In this document: positions 48,301 to 56,899 of the stretch, piece after piece | Layout of the letters: the number at the start of each line of letters is the position of its first letter | Numbering within the stretch: the stretch's first letter is position 1 | From: a virus | Strand: one strand, 5' to 3' | Virus record (IMG/VR): IMGVR_UViG_3300034117_002447 | Location: 186,001-250,000 of that record | DNA length: 64,000 nt | Translations under genes and position numbers: made by a program | Notes under the pieces: generated by a model | What the model was told of the DNA's origin: nothing | What the model saw: the letters and a program-made list of their open reading frames with translations, nothing else | Databases searched by the model: none

Positions 48301-48943
48301 CTGTATTTGTTGCTGGCGGTAGAGTCAATTCGCTTGAATCTTCGAAATAATCGATAGCCCTAGTCCCTAAATCGCTAATTACTGCAGAATATGAAAGGTT
48401 ATTTATGCCTTTGTAATTTGTATCAAAATATGCAATTTCAGTAGCAGATGTTGAAGTAATGATCAATCGCCTAACTTCAAAACGGTTAATATCTGGATCA
48501 GTTGTTAAAGTTGCTGTGTCGATATTAATATACAATAATGGATTTAAGAATGATTCAAAAAACCAGTTAGTTTTGTAATTAAAACTTGAAGGTACGGCAA
48601 CTCCAGTATTAGTAACATTTTCTAGATCAGAGATTACTGAAGAAATATCTTTTAATTCAAATGTTCTAAGATTTCCATCTGCATCCTTTACTCCTAATTG
48701 ATTTGCATTGCCGCTTAGTAATTCAGTAATTTTAGCATCAAGGTTGGAAACTCTATTGTCTAGATAGGTAAATGACGGGATTGTGAACACTTGAGTAGAA
48801 CCGTCTTGTAAAGTTTGATTTACATTGACGCTTTTTGCGGTTGTGGAAAGTGATGTAGAAAGTTTTAATAAAAACTCCTGCATATTGTTAACATCAACTC
48901 CAAGTTCTGCTAAGTAATCCGTTAATGATGATTTGTCTGCCAT
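45344..48943 (-). CDS. 1199-residue virion protein with coiled coil and fibronectin III-like domain
   Basis: The N-terminal region has helix MQEFLLKLSTSLSTTAKSVNVNQTL and a beta-rich part. About 430-495 form a strong coiled coil (KQKISAKEQASSQIREIDTQ... LKLQKDLTNFADKRLTLTKSQQSL). About 505-650 look like a fibronectin type III-like module (VAQFKIAYRTLSK, FSPWTEFKS, GEVLEIRIKSLSEAGWPDS, WSDSILVEFP). The distal 450 residues are beta-rich and Ser/Thr-rich. Such trimerising proteins are common in baseplates and fibres. The gene is 5 nt downstream of the 726-residue gene and belongs to the same leftward operon. The exact role is unknown. Confidence 0.75.
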   Translation of the reverse strand: MADKSSLTDYLAELGVDVNNMQEFLLKLSTSLSTTAKSVNVNQTLQDGSTQVFTIPSFTYLDNRVSNLDAKITELLSGNANQLGVKDADGNLRTFELKDISSVISDLENVTNTGVAVPSSFNYKTNWFFESFLNPLLYINIDTATLTTDPDINRFEVRRLIITSTSATEIAYFDTNYKGINNLSYSAVISDLGTRAIDYFEDSSELTLPPATNTVRGTFDILDILEDSSTAVIGGQTLTEQVRKYRLSSLKYTSLATSGDVEKTLQAGNILISSNNSEYKIKSVDSNSKTIILENTFGVDGLAVGAAQLRMKPILTRSSLVQLNLGYNERNIIFLKPISDRLAVTTDQFSQGFGILTNELQITMNNGKQMTLTDFYQTFVSDFGMLFLSYAKEKKLPSALGDTPNTVTIAAENFKVIQTDQHIQDADNTLGIKQKISAKEQASSQIREIDTQISDTRANLNTNASLNEAQRLKLQKDLTNFADKRLTLTKSQQSLISDITTSIKSTPSFITNPMYSVRGFWAIPEPRTTLHGVQQVAQFKIAYRTLSKTGSTKPADQLEFVDASGNKVTGAFSPWTEFKSKSRAKIYNSATGFYEWADENISDPNEVNSNQLDIPIKKGEVLEIRIKSLSEAGWPDSPVESAWSDSILVEFPANIETAEDATIVSQQAFAEETKISFQEELNSKGLDIHLGTSFTTRDKYYAHKSEDIASGFFATDGNIVDLYTKLKSISDSLSAVQTALSTGAGALTVSIVDQVGNTKTLTNGQSLELFAGYYKDLIKDTSVTPVAYNHGKVVAVQYLIQLQNTSQTPLQLISTLNGGIGETATLSDPTAYPTVNYHTNLRYDTAPIAINNSTTSVLGSFIQKDAYQSSQVKSQFVYSRYKNVTLANTLYSGDNLAVGVTYSNAVSGNYAYNGRTVSAVTVPYVYGHYLPFNPTLTTIPGYATSANPKVWNGTLDANQAPIGGGKLSEFCIHKDHPYIKVGGAYNIAWNNTTLTIARPAYSTGATNQLYLPFSQAIHSEITEAEGTNAFGALHYQQAVYSDAAPVNVTAPVTSANMRENQYPIKNGYLIEDAYLIGKYTCGAYLSIAPSSHANISVDGLSPAGSQKMLEFGADSAIKIPLIFQFRASDALGYVGGWRSAVPAGLKNVKYSKKIGIDIYSLNSVFSFDVTVKTQYEKETAVVTPVSQLSINSTGISASA

Positions 48944-48948
48944 TTAGT

Positions 48949-51129
48949 TTATCTTATTATTTTATCAACCGCAAACGTTAAAGTTTCAGCATTTGTACAA
49001 ACAATTTCTATAATAGGCTTAGCAGTTCTTCCGTAGTTTGTTGGAAAATCCGCAGCGGTTAATGTTGCTATAAGTACGCTGTTTGCTGACAGTGCATTTG
49101 TGATGTTTTGTGAATCAGTTTTTAGTGTTATTGTGTACGGCCCAGGAATAATTGGAGAGTCACATACTACTTTAAGTAGCTGACCCTTCTTCCAAGTATT
49201 AATAGAATCATCTATGTAAATCGTTAAATCTTGAGAAAGATTAAATGGAATTGGGCTACTTGATCCATTTAATTTTAGATGTCGGATTTGAGTTGATGAG
49301 ATTCCTAATGAAACGGTTTTTACGCCTAATGCATTTGTACTAAAGTCGACTTCGGTTATATCTGAATAGCCTTGAACGTTTGATCCTATTGTAATTTGAC
49401 CTGGGATAAGTTTTCCAAGAGAAATTCCGTAACCTGGCTTGAATGCATCCATATTATATGATATTTGCAATGAAGTTGTTCCTGTTAAAATCTCGTCTAT
49501 TCTATCATTTGTGCTCCCGATTAAATCCATAATTGCAGTTGACTCGGCAAAGGCTGCACTTGATGCAGAAACAGTTGTTTCCAATACGGCGATTCTTTTA
49601 GCTAAGCTAGACATCGCAGTTGAATTTAATAATGCGTCTTTTGCGGTATCGACGTTAACTCTTAAATTCTCAAGAGCCGCTAATTTATCGTTAAATTTAG
49701 TTTGAAGCTGTCTAATTTCAGTCAATACATCGGTAAACAAGTTCAATGAAAATGTATTGTAGTCATTAATTGATTTTTCAACTGAAACATCTTCAATTGA
49801 AGTATCAAATTTAAGGTTTACTTTGAATGCAAACGAGTTACCATTAGTTTTATTAATAGTATCCGGTTTGTTTTTGGTGATCATTGGGATAATAAATTCA
49901 CTTCCGCTTTGAACCACTCGGTTTAGGAAGTAAACTCCATATAAGTTAGAAACGCTAACTGGTTCGGTGCCGGCTACCGCGTTTGGCGCTGGATCATATA
50001 CGTCATAGTAAACTAAAATTGCATTAAATTCAAAATCCTCATTTCCAACGCTGTCATTTAGTTGAGAGAATGATTTGATTGTTGTATTTTGAGAAGCAAT
50101 TAAGTAGTCAGTTAAGTCAAAATCAATAGTCATACCGTCGTGGGTTGATCTAAGGTACTCGACTGTTCTGGTATTTAAACCTGCAGTGTAGGTCTTTTTG
50201 ATTCTTTGAGTTTTTGGAGCAGAGCTTCCAGTATTGTAAGGTGTTCCAAAGTATGCAGCCTGATCAGTGTAATATGAATTATTGACAGATGATGCTCCCC
50301 ACCAGAATCCGGTAGCAACCGGTGTAGTATTTAAAATATTCGAAGTATATGTAGTTACCGCGTTTGAATCTAAGTCATAAAACGCTTCTAACCCCATTCC
50401 AGCAAATGGATGAGTGTCTGTGTAGTGTCTACCGTTTAAGTATTCCGCGTCAAGTGGATCCCCTGGCGTATTTACGATTACCATTCCTGGACCGTAATTC
50501 TCGTCAGGCTTTGACTTGAATAAGACAGTTGGAGTAGTTCCAACATTAGTTGGCACGTGAATGTACAATTCGCTGTATGAATTATCTTTGCTGCGAACTG
50601 AGTTAACTACATCAATTTCTCCAATATACTTAACTACTCGGTCATAGGTAGAAGTAGTTGGATCGTACCAGTCTTCTGCCCATCTTTTTTCACTAACCGG
50701 TAGTGATTGATTAACTTCAGTTGAGTTAGCGTCTCTCCAACGAACTGCTCCAAGCTCCTTTAACCACTTCCAAAAAACTCTTTCGGAAACATTTAGCTTT
50801 TTTTCTCGATTGTATGACGATTGTGAAATCAGCAAACTCTCGAAATTTAGAGCGTAATTTTGGAAACTTTGAGCTAGGTTAATATTTTCATTTACTGATA
50901 AATTATTAATGATTGGAGTTTCACCTTGCGCAATAAACTGTACTTTGTTATCAGTTTCCATAGTAGTTGGTATACCTATTTCTGGAATACGTAACAGGGC
51001 GAATTTAGAAAACTTAAACTTATTTGTATTATTGTTAAATGTTAAGCTTAAGTCTTCAATCGCACTTTGAAAAGAATAGAACATTCCTTTCTGGGTTTGA
51101 ATTGGTTTTATTAATGGTGCAACTGCCAT
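48949..51129 (-). CDS. 726-residue virion structural protein with coiled coil
   Basis: About 1-460 are beta-rich with many aromatics (RVFWKWLKELGAVRWRDANST, ATGFWWGASSVNNSYYTD). About 465-560 form an alpha-helical coiled coil (LTEIRQLQTKFNDKLAALENLRVN..., LAKRIAVLETTVSAS). A beta C-terminal domain follows (GISLGKLIPGQITIGSNVQGY; AKPIIEIVCTNAETLTFAVDK). The VFWKWLKE..GA.RWR segment is like entries of large tail proteins in other big phages, but I cannot name it. It lies in the operon 55521 to 36141, 13 nt from the 352-residue gene. Confidence 0.72.
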   Translation of the reverse strand: MAVAPLIKPIQTQKGMFYSFQSAIEDLSLTFNNNTNKFKFSKFALLRIPEIGIPTTMETDNKVQFIAQGETPIINNLSVNENINLAQSFQNYALNFESLLISQSSYNREKKLNVSERVFWKWLKELGAVRWRDANSTEVNQSLPVSEKRWAEDWYDPTTSTYDRVVKYIGEIDVVNSVRSKDNSYSELYIHVPTNVGTTPTVLFKSKPDENYGPGMVIVNTPGDPLDAEYLNGRHYTDTHPFAGMGLEAFYDLDSNAVTTYTSNILNTTPVATGFWWGASSVNNSYYTDQAAYFGTPYNTGSSAPKTQRIKKTYTAGLNTRTVEYLRSTHDGMTIDFDLTDYLIASQNTTIKSFSQLNDSVGNEDFEFNAILVYYDVYDPAPNAVAGTEPVSVSNLYGVYFLNRVVQSGSEFIIPMITKNKPDTINKTNGNSFAFKVNLKFDTSIEDVSVEKSINDYNTFSLNLFTDVLTEIRQLQTKFNDKLAALENLRVNVDTAKDALLNSTAMSSLAKRIAVLETTVSASSAAFAESTAIMDLIGSTNDRIDEILTGTTSLQISYNMDAFKPGYGISLGKLIPGQITIGSNVQGYSDITEVDFSTNALGVKTVSLGISSTQIRHLKLNGSSSPIPFNLSQDLTIYIDDSINTWKKGQLLKVVCDSPIIPGPYTITLKTDSQNITNALSANSVLIATLTAADFPTNYGRTAKPIIEIVCTNAETLTFAVDKIIR

Positions 51130-51141
51130 AGTAGTTAGTTA

Positions 51142-52200
51142 TTAGTTTGTTATTTCAATGTTGTGTGAGCTTGTGATAACGAATCTTGAACTTACGAAAT
51201 TAAGGCCAGACATTGTATTTTCGAACTTGGTTAAAGTTACACTAGAACCAAATAGTCTAGAACTAGTAGTTGAAGCTTGCACGTTTGTATTATAAGTGGT
51301 GATATGTTGCACTGGTGTTCCAGCTGCTAATTGGCCGATTGCTGTACTCGCAGTAGTTTGTGCAACTAGGGTTCCTGAATTAATTAATCCTGGAGTACCG
51401 TTTGCAAGTAGAGTAAATCCTGGAAGAATTTTAATGTCTCCCCAGTTAGTTGTTGCAATTGTAGCTGAACTTGAATTTATGTATTCTTTAACAATCACAG
51501 TGAAGCTTTGTCCATTGTCTGGGCGGCTTGCAACGTCTTCGTAAACAAATAAGATAATCGGCTTACTTGAAGATGGGCTGTTATCTGCACATTTAATTGT
51601 GACATAGATGAATTGCTTGCTTGTTTTACTTAGTTTAAGAACTCCGTAATAGTAGTCAGTACTACTAACATTAATTGCGGTAGTTGTAACAACTGTATTA
51701 GTTGAACCTTCCGTACTTTGGGTGATTGCTTGCGCTGGAAAACTAACTTCTCCGTAAAACTGAGACTTAACAGAAGTACTTAAGTTACCTACGTAAAATC
51801 CATCTGCTGTTACACTAGCTAATGGAATACCTACGCCCAATCGAGTGATTGCCATTGCATTTGCTGCTCCAGTCATATCGATTGTTCCACCGGCTTGAAT
51901 AATTAACTTATCAATTGATAGAATTGACTTGCCAGCACTTTTTGTTAGACTTCCAATTGTATTGGTTGAGTCCATGAAAGTTATTCCATTTCCTAGAATA
52001 ACATTGTTTGTTTTTACTTGGTTAACGTAATTGTCTACCCCGATGTACTTATTAACTAAGTCGATTTCAAGAGTGTTAATAACGTCCTCAAGTTTTGACT
52101 TTACCACAGTGACATTGGCGTTAAGTATTAGACGCATGTCTGAGATAAAAGTAGTCTCAAGTAGAGTTTGAGTGTTTAAGGATACATTAGTAAATGCCAT
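51142..52200 (-). CDS. 352-residue virion structural protein, unknown
   Basis: The N-terminal helix has LLETTFISDMRLILNANVTVVKSKLEDVINTLEIDL. A beta-rich Ser/Thr/Ala domain follows, with fibre-like strands (NNVILGNGITFMDSTN, TADGFYVGNLSTSVKSQFYGEVSFPAQ) and a C-terminal sandwich (YYYGVLKLSKTSKQFIYVTIKC). No enzyme motif is present. A late-promoter element 23 nt before the ATG suggests a transcription start between it and the 1089-residue gene. Confidence 0.72.
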   Translation of the reverse strand: MAFTNVSLNTQTLLETTFISDMRLILNANVTVVKSKLEDVINTLEIDLVNKYIGVDNYVNQVKTNNVILGNGITFMDSTNTIGSLTKSAGKSILSIDKLIIQAGGTIDMTGAANAMAITRLGVGIPLASVTADGFYVGNLSTSVKSQFYGEVSFPAQAITQSTEGSTNTVVTTTAINVSSTDYYYGVLKLSKTSKQFIYVTIKCADNSPSSSKPIILFVYEDVASRPDNGQSFTVIVKEYINSSSATIATTNWGDIKILPGFTLLANGTPGLINSGTLVAQTTASTAIGQLAAGTPVQHITTYNTNVQASTTSSRLFGSSVTLTKFENTMSGLNFVSSRFVITSSHNIEITN

Positions 52201-52223
52201 TGTTTAAGAATTTTTTGTCTTTT

Positions 52224-52232
52224 TTATTTATT
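52224..52232 (-). promoter_or_regulatory. late-promoter-like element AATAAATAA
   Basis: The minus strand reads AATAAATAA, ending 23 nt before ATG 52200. It lies in the 51-nt gap after the 1089-residue gene. Confidence 0.62.
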
Positions 52233-52251
52233 AAGCAAACCCAAGGGAACC

Positions 52252-55200
52252 TTACATTAAGGCTTTCCTACGATTTAACGTGTTTTCTATATGATCTTGG
52301 TAATCGTGAACTGTTCTTGGATCAAACGCATTAAATTCTTTAGTTAATTCATATACGTTGTTATTGACATCGGTTACTTTTACTGAAAGCAAATAGTCTC
52401 CAGGTTCAGAAAATCTCCAAATAAAAGTAGAGTTAGCTTTAATTTGAACCACAGTTTCTCCAAATAACGATAGTGTCCAAATACACTCCTTTTTGGAATC
52501 AATGTTAGATACTGCTGCAAACACTGGATGGTGTAGTGGAATAGTTATTCCGTCTAATCCGATTTTTAGGTTAGAGAAGTTAAAGCTGTTCTCGTCATAG
52601 TTTGACGGTAGGTACCCTCTCATTTCAACTTCTGGTACTTGATTATTTGTAAATTCTACAAATTTCTTGTTTATCCAATAATTAATATCTGATGCATTTG
52701 CGTCAACTGGTTTAACGTATTCAAACTTCCAATCGCTAACTGATACAGCTGAACCTGAACTTGAACTGGTTGTGATTACTATTGAGTTTGGACTATTTTG
52801 GATAACTGTTCCAGTTATCCATCTACTCGGATTAGATATACTTGAAGCTTTGATTGTAACTCCATTCGTAAAGGTAAACGCCCTAGCCAGAGTTAAAGTA
52901 ATGTTAGTTGGAAAACTCGTTGGGATAGTCGCTGTTGTATTTGAAGTAACAGTTTCGCCAGTTCTTTTTAAACAATCGTCAAACGGAGAATCTAAGAATA
53001 AAAGGTCTTCGTCTAATTCACGTGAAACTGTTGCTAATTGAGTATTAATTGAATCGATTAGCCCGTTTGAATAAACTCCAAATGGATAACAGAAAGTATA
53101 AATTCGGTAATATTCTCCAGAGTCATCAGTTACTCTAATGATTCGGTGTAGAGTTACATCCTGTCTTTTTGCATGAGCGTGAATTTTTCCGTTAACTAAA
53201 ACATACCGATATTCGCTAACATGTGGATTAGTTGACGCATTTAACTGGTTAGTTAAATCTTCACTTGTTGAATAAGAAGATACTACATAGCTATTATGAA
53301 CGTCCCAATCCGCAAAATTAATAAATTCCAAAACTCCCATAGTAGGTAAATCCAATATGAATCCATTAAGTCTATCTGGAACATACGATAAATCAATCAT
53401 TCGATTCATTTTTAAGTCCTTAATCATTGCATTTTCGTAATCGCCTAATGATGGTTGGCCAAATGCATGTGATCCAGTACCCCACTGTGATTTAAGTAAG
53501 TTAGTAGATGTTGAAATATCTTCGAAACCTATTCCATCTGTAAATATTTGAACTTCATTTTGTGGATTACCTACTCCAAAATTATTTGAATATGTGAACC
53601 AGTCTAAATAGTGAGAACTTAAAGTAGACGAAGTTTCTCCAGTCTGAACAATATTTGCGAATTGTAAGTAGATTGGATTGTTTTGAATTTGTCCTATCGT
53701 TACATTATGAAGATCTCTAAATCTATATGAATTTTTATCTTGAATCTTAGCAAAAACTTCAATAACCGGCTCCTCAGTCAATACAGTAACCGTTAGGTGG
53801 CTTACGTTTTGTCCTCCTTGTAAATCATATACATTTGAAGTTATTACGTAGGTCCCAATGTGAGGCAAAATATGAGGAAGCTTAACTAAATCAGCTAATA
53901 GTCCTCTCCATGAAAAATTATAACCTTGCGGTCCAGTAATGGTCCATTCAATTTCATATCCGTTACGGTATCTGATATTTCCGATTGTGAAATGCGAGTT
54001 TGCAAAGTCAATAAACTTAGATCCGTCTAGTCCTCCCAATGTAAAATCGGGAATATACGCCTCTAATGAAACTGGGCAACCTACTTTTCCATCGATATCA
54101 TCAACGCTTTGCATTGGATTACTTTGGCCGTGATACGCAAACTCATAATTCCGTAAGTTTAGATAATAATCCTGAATTCCAGTTAATAGAGATGGAATAC
54201 TTGTTACTGGATACTGTTGGTTAAACTCGTATGGGTTTATGTTTGATGTATTAAAACTTATTTCTGGAAATTCAGAGGTTGAGTTTGTTTTATGATACAG
54301 GGTTTTAATATCTCTAATCTGTAATAACTGAGAAGTTGTAACCGGCTGATTTATTACTAAATTATAGTCGTCGTTTATTTCTAATGAGTTGATGTAGGTA
54401 ACATCTGACCAATTACGAAGATTAAATTTGTCAAAATATATGAATTCTCCAATAATGTCCTTAATTACAACATTTACTGGAAGTATTTCTGTTTTTAATT
54501 TAGTTGAAAGGCGATTTAATTTATAGAAAATTTCATCTACTTCAAAATCTGTGGTAAATTCAACTTCTGGAACACCATCATCATCATAATTATCACTAGC
54601 TACGGAAAATTCGTAAGCTAAAGCTAGGAATTCAGTCTTTTTAAACTTGCCGCCTTTTTTAATTTGGCCATTTAGGTCAACTAGGTTAATTGAGTCAATT
54701 GAACCAGCTGTCATTAGGTCAGTAACATCAACCATTGCAAACTTATTGTAATACGGTGAGTTTGTATCAGCATCTTTCCAATACTCCTTTACTCGCAGTA
54801 CGTCACGATAGCCCAAAATGTCAATTAAGTTAATTAATCCTTTGTAAGTTCCAACATACGGGTAAATTTGATCTCTATTTACTAGAATCTCTTTTCGGGC
54901 TTGGTTAATTTGCTTCCAGTCAGGAAGACCTTCTTTTAAGTCATAATCTTTAAGTAGAAGGGCATCCTCTCTGTTAAATTTAATACCAAAGTTAGTTAAC
55001 CAAATTCGGAAACGCTCGTCTTCGTCCTCGCCTTCTCCATAAAAATAAATGGATGCGATTTTTGTGGTAGTTGATGAAGTTTCGTAATAAAGTTCAAGAG
55101 TTCGATTGTATGATACCTCTTCAGCTGGAGAAAAACTCACATTTAATTGAAGAGGGTAAGTTAAGTCAAGATTTGTGGTACCTGATGGCAAAAGATCCTC

Positions 55201-55521
55201 ATAGTCAATAGTAATACCAGTTTGTCTTGTGATATACGTGGTAGAATCAGTATGTGAGTCCTCTTTAGCTACGGTAAATAGGAAAAAATTATCGGAATTT
55301 TCAGAAGTTATCCATTTTGCAATAATCTTTGAACCTGGCTCCATAACTGGGAACCGGTAACCGCTATTTGTACTTTCTAGAATAAAAAGGTTAGATACAT
55401 CGTATAGAGCAGTTGAAATAGGAAGAAAATAGTCAGCACCTTCCCATACTCCATCCGAGTTCTGTGAAAAGTTGTACGATTCACCATTTTTATCAAAAAA
55501 TAAGAGATTATTAATATTCAT
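52252..55521 (-). CDS. 1089-residue baseplate wedge-like protein with PKD-like domains (tentative)
   Basis: The N-terminal 150 residues are beta-rich. A conserved-looking helical segment near 185-260 follows: EDALLLKDYDLKEGLPDWKQINQARKEI, then YPYVGTYKGLINLIDILGYRDVLRVKEYW. I associate this pattern with large baseplate-wedge proteins of big myoviruses (known by memory, not tested). Two PKD-like beta domains are visible: about 525-620 (YEIEWTITGPQG...GTYVITSNVYDLQGGQNVSHLTVTV) and the C-terminal about 990-1075 (ECIWTLSLFG...FRFSEPGDYLLSVKVTDVNNNVYELT, by pattern). It starts the leftward baseplate operon behind a late-promoter element and follows the sigma gene. Confidence 0.62.
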   Translation of the reverse strand: MNINNLLFFDKNGESYNFSQNSDGVWEGADYFLPISTALYDVSNLFILESTNSGYRFPVMEPGSKIIAKWITSENSDNFFLFTVAKEDSHTDSTTYITRQTGITIDYEDLLPSGTTNLDLTYPLQLNVSFSPAEEVSYNRTLELYYETSSTTTKIASIYFYGEGEDEDERFRIWLTNFGIKFNREDALLLKDYDLKEGLPDWKQINQARKEILVNRDQIYPYVGTYKGLINLIDILGYRDVLRVKEYWKDADTNSPYYNKFAMVDVTDLMTAGSIDSINLVDLNGQIKKGGKFKKTEFLALAYEFSVASDNYDDDGVPEVEFTTDFEVDEIFYKLNRLSTKLKTEILPVNVVIKDIIGEFIYFDKFNLRNWSDVTYINSLEINDDYNLVINQPVTTSQLLQIRDIKTLYHKTNSTSEFPEISFNTSNINPYEFNQQYPVTSIPSLLTGIQDYYLNLRNYEFAYHGQSNPMQSVDDIDGKVGCPVSLEAYIPDFTLGGLDGSKFIDFANSHFTIGNIRYRNGYEIEWTITGPQGYNFSWRGLLADLVKLPHILPHIGTYVITSNVYDLQGGQNVSHLTVTVLTEEPVIEVFAKIQDKNSYRFRDLHNVTIGQIQNNPIYLQFANIVQTGETSSTLSSHYLDWFTYSNNFGVGNPQNEVQIFTDGIGFEDISTSTNLLKSQWGTGSHAFGQPSLGDYENAMIKDLKMNRMIDLSYVPDRLNGFILDLPTMGVLEFINFADWDVHNSYVVSSYSTSEDLTNQLNASTNPHVSEYRYVLVNGKIHAHAKRQDVTLHRIIRVTDDSGEYYRIYTFCYPFGVYSNGLIDSINTQLATVSRELDEDLLFLDSPFDDCLKRTGETVTSNTTATIPTSFPTNITLTLARAFTFTNGVTIKASSISNPSRWITGTVIQNSPNSIVITTSSSSGSAVSVSDWKFEYVKPVDANASDINYWINKKFVEFTNNQVPEVEMRGYLPSNYDENSFNFSNLKIGLDGITIPLHHPVFAAVSNIDSKKECIWTLSLFGETVVQIKANSTFIWRFSEPGDYLLSVKVTDVNNNVYELTKEFNAFDPRTVHDYQDHIENTLNRRKALM

Positions 55522-55544
55522 ACGCTAATGCTAGCTCTTTACCT

Positions 55545-55553
55545 TTATTTATT
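55545..55553 (-). promoter_or_regulatory. late-promoter-like element AATAAATAA
   Basis: The minus strand reads AATAAATAA, ending 23 nt before ATG 55521, in the 49-nt gap after the gp55-like gene. It would start the leftward baseplate operon. Confidence 0.65.
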
Positions 55554-55570
55554 AAGCCAGACAACTGGAA

Positions 55571-55990
55571 TTAAATAGTAAAGATCTCGCTCTCGCCTGA
55601 GTGGCTTAACGAAACAAATTCTACTTTTTCACCCTTGCCTATGTGCTTATAGATTTTCTTGTACTCTTTAGCATACCCGTTTTTAGAGATCTGAGTAAAG
55701 TATGCAAATGCATTATTTGATTTTTCCTCATTAAAGTTTCTCCAATATCGCAACAGGTCCAATAGAGCTGACTGAATACAGTCTTCTTTATCAAGTGGAT
55801 TACTGAACCTAAGTTTTAGGATCGCTCTATTTGCCAGGATTATAAAATAGTTAATTGCAATTGGGGATAATTCACCAGCTGTGTGCTGGTATCCAGTCTC
55901 TTCGTTTAGTAGACCGTGTTTACACCTAATTATTTCATTTGTAAAATCCCGGTTGTTGATGTAGTACTTACTTTCTCTAGCTTTTGACAT
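55571..55990 (-). CDS. T4 gp55-like late-transcription sigma factor
   Basis: A 139-residue protein (T4 gp55 is 185). The order of motifs follows gp55: KYYINNRDFTNEIIRCK at the N-terminus (gp55: YVNNKELLQAI..WK), a central helix ending LKLRF (56-62), KEDCIQSALLDLLRYWRNFNEEKSNNAFAYFTQISKNGYAKE (68-109; gp55 has [37 protein letters not shown]), then a basic tail. gp55 directs host RNA polymerase to late promoters with TATAAATA at -10. The window contains nine RATAAATAA elements. The short acidic-hydrophobic C-terminus (GESEIFTI) could be a sliding-clamp-binding peptide, as in gp55 (inference). It overlaps no neighbour and is 4 nt from the RuvC-like gene. It is shorter than gp55, lacking the extended C-terminus. 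Confidence 0.82.
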   Translation of the reverse strand: MSKARESKYYINNRDFTNEIIRCKHGLLNEETGYQHTAGELSPIAINYFIILANRAILKLRFSNPLDKEDCIQSALLDLLRYWRNFNEEKSNNAFAYFTQISKNGYAKEYKKIYKHIGKGEKVEFVSLSHSGESEIFTI

Positions 55991-55994
55991 TTGG

Positions 55995-56660
55995 TTATGA
56001 TTCTTTTAGTGACGTGTATATTTTAAGAACTGCTAAGTACGAGTCAATCATATCCATATACGGGGATCCAATTACCTCTTTTTTAACAATTTGATCTTCG
56101 TATTTAAGTAGTACTTGATGAAGACTACTGCCTTCGGCCAGCATAGGAGTTTCCTTAAATTGTTCGTACACGTCAAACTTACCGGCATTTCCTTTTGCTC
56201 CAATTGCATTTTTTAGTTCCCCAGGAGAAAATATGAATAGACTCTCTTGATTATTATTTAATAAATTGTCAAGTACTTTCTTTCTTAACATGCCAGTAGA
56301 TTGAGCAATATCAATTAGTGCATTGCCTTGAGCACCGTATGCTATACCTTCAATTGAAATGATTCGGTTAGGCTCATCTTTAATAACTTCTTCCACTCTA
56401 TCGATTAATGTATCGACTAGTAGCGAATAATTAGCTAATTTAGCCCTTTCTACTCCAGAATAGGTATCATATTTAAAGTTCTTAGGGGGGAGAAAAATAA
56501 ACTCTAGCTCAGGAAATTCTAATTGAGTGTCCTCTAGTAACTTCCGGTGGGCTTTAGTCGTATTGGAATTGACACACGCGATCCAGCGAAAACTTTTAAA
56601 GTCTTTGCAAATACAAACAGCTGGAAACTGTATTGAGAAATCTATTCCTATTACTACCAA
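55995..56660 (-). CDS. RuvC-like RNase H-fold nuclease (Holliday junction resolvase type)
   Basis: A 221-residue protein starting at TTG 56660. No in-frame ATG precedes the conserved GIDFS strand, and the next Met is far inside. The acidic active-site pattern is visible: D7 (VVIGIDFS), E104 (ISIEGIAYG) and D203/D206 (YMDMIDSYLA). The region SPGELKNAIGAKGNAGK matches the RuvC P..LK....G.G.A.K segment. Such enzymes resolve branched DNA before packaging or act as other RNase H-fold nucleases. Its gene is placed 4 nt upstream of the late sigma gene and is divergent from the exonuclease gene across the CTTAG repeat region. Confidence 0.78.
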   Translation of the reverse strand: MVVIGIDFSIQFPAVCICKDFKSFRWIACVNSNTTKAHRKLLEDTQLEFPELEFIFLPPKNFKYDTYSGVERAKLANYSLLVDTLIDRVEEVIKDEPNRIISIEGIAYGAQGNALIDIAQSTGMLRKKVLDNLLNNNQESLFIFSPGELKNAIGAKGNAGKFDVYEQFKETPMLAEGSSLHQVLLKYEDQIVKKEVIGSPYMDMIDSYLAVLKIYTSLKES

Positions 56661-56765
56661 GAGTCATTCTAAGTGATTTGAAGTATTCTACTGAATAAAA
56701 AGATTAAGTTTTTTGAAACCTTTGTAAAATGTACTGTAGAATAAGGGTGTTGGGAGGGTATAGAG

Positions 56766-56859
56766 CTTAGAGTCTTAGGAACTTAGTCTACTTATATTAT
56801 TAATATAAAGAATTAAGTAAACTTACTACCTTAATCCTAAGCACTTAGCTACTTAGTCC
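56766..56859. repeat. CTTAG octamer cluster in the 56661-56899 intergenic region
   Basis: CTTAG occurs at 56766, 56774 and 56782 (8-nt steps, then a degenerate CTTAT at 56791) and again at 56844 and 56852 (8-nt step). Between them lies a palindromic AT-rich stretch (TATTATTAATATA). CTTAGGA (56774-56780) and TCCTAAG (56835-56841) form an inverted repeat. The 239-nt gap between divergent genes holds no ORF above 13 codons. It is plausibly an operator, promoter or iteron-like site. Confidence 0.5.
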
Positions 56860-56899
56860 TGATTTTTAGTATATTTCAACTAATTCATAAAATTAAAAT

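Noticed and set aside
48957-48966. GATAAAATAA before the 1199-residue gene as a late promoter
   Set aside because: It lies within the coding sequence for the end of the 726-residue protein (VDKIIR) and has one extra A, so a chance match is more likely.
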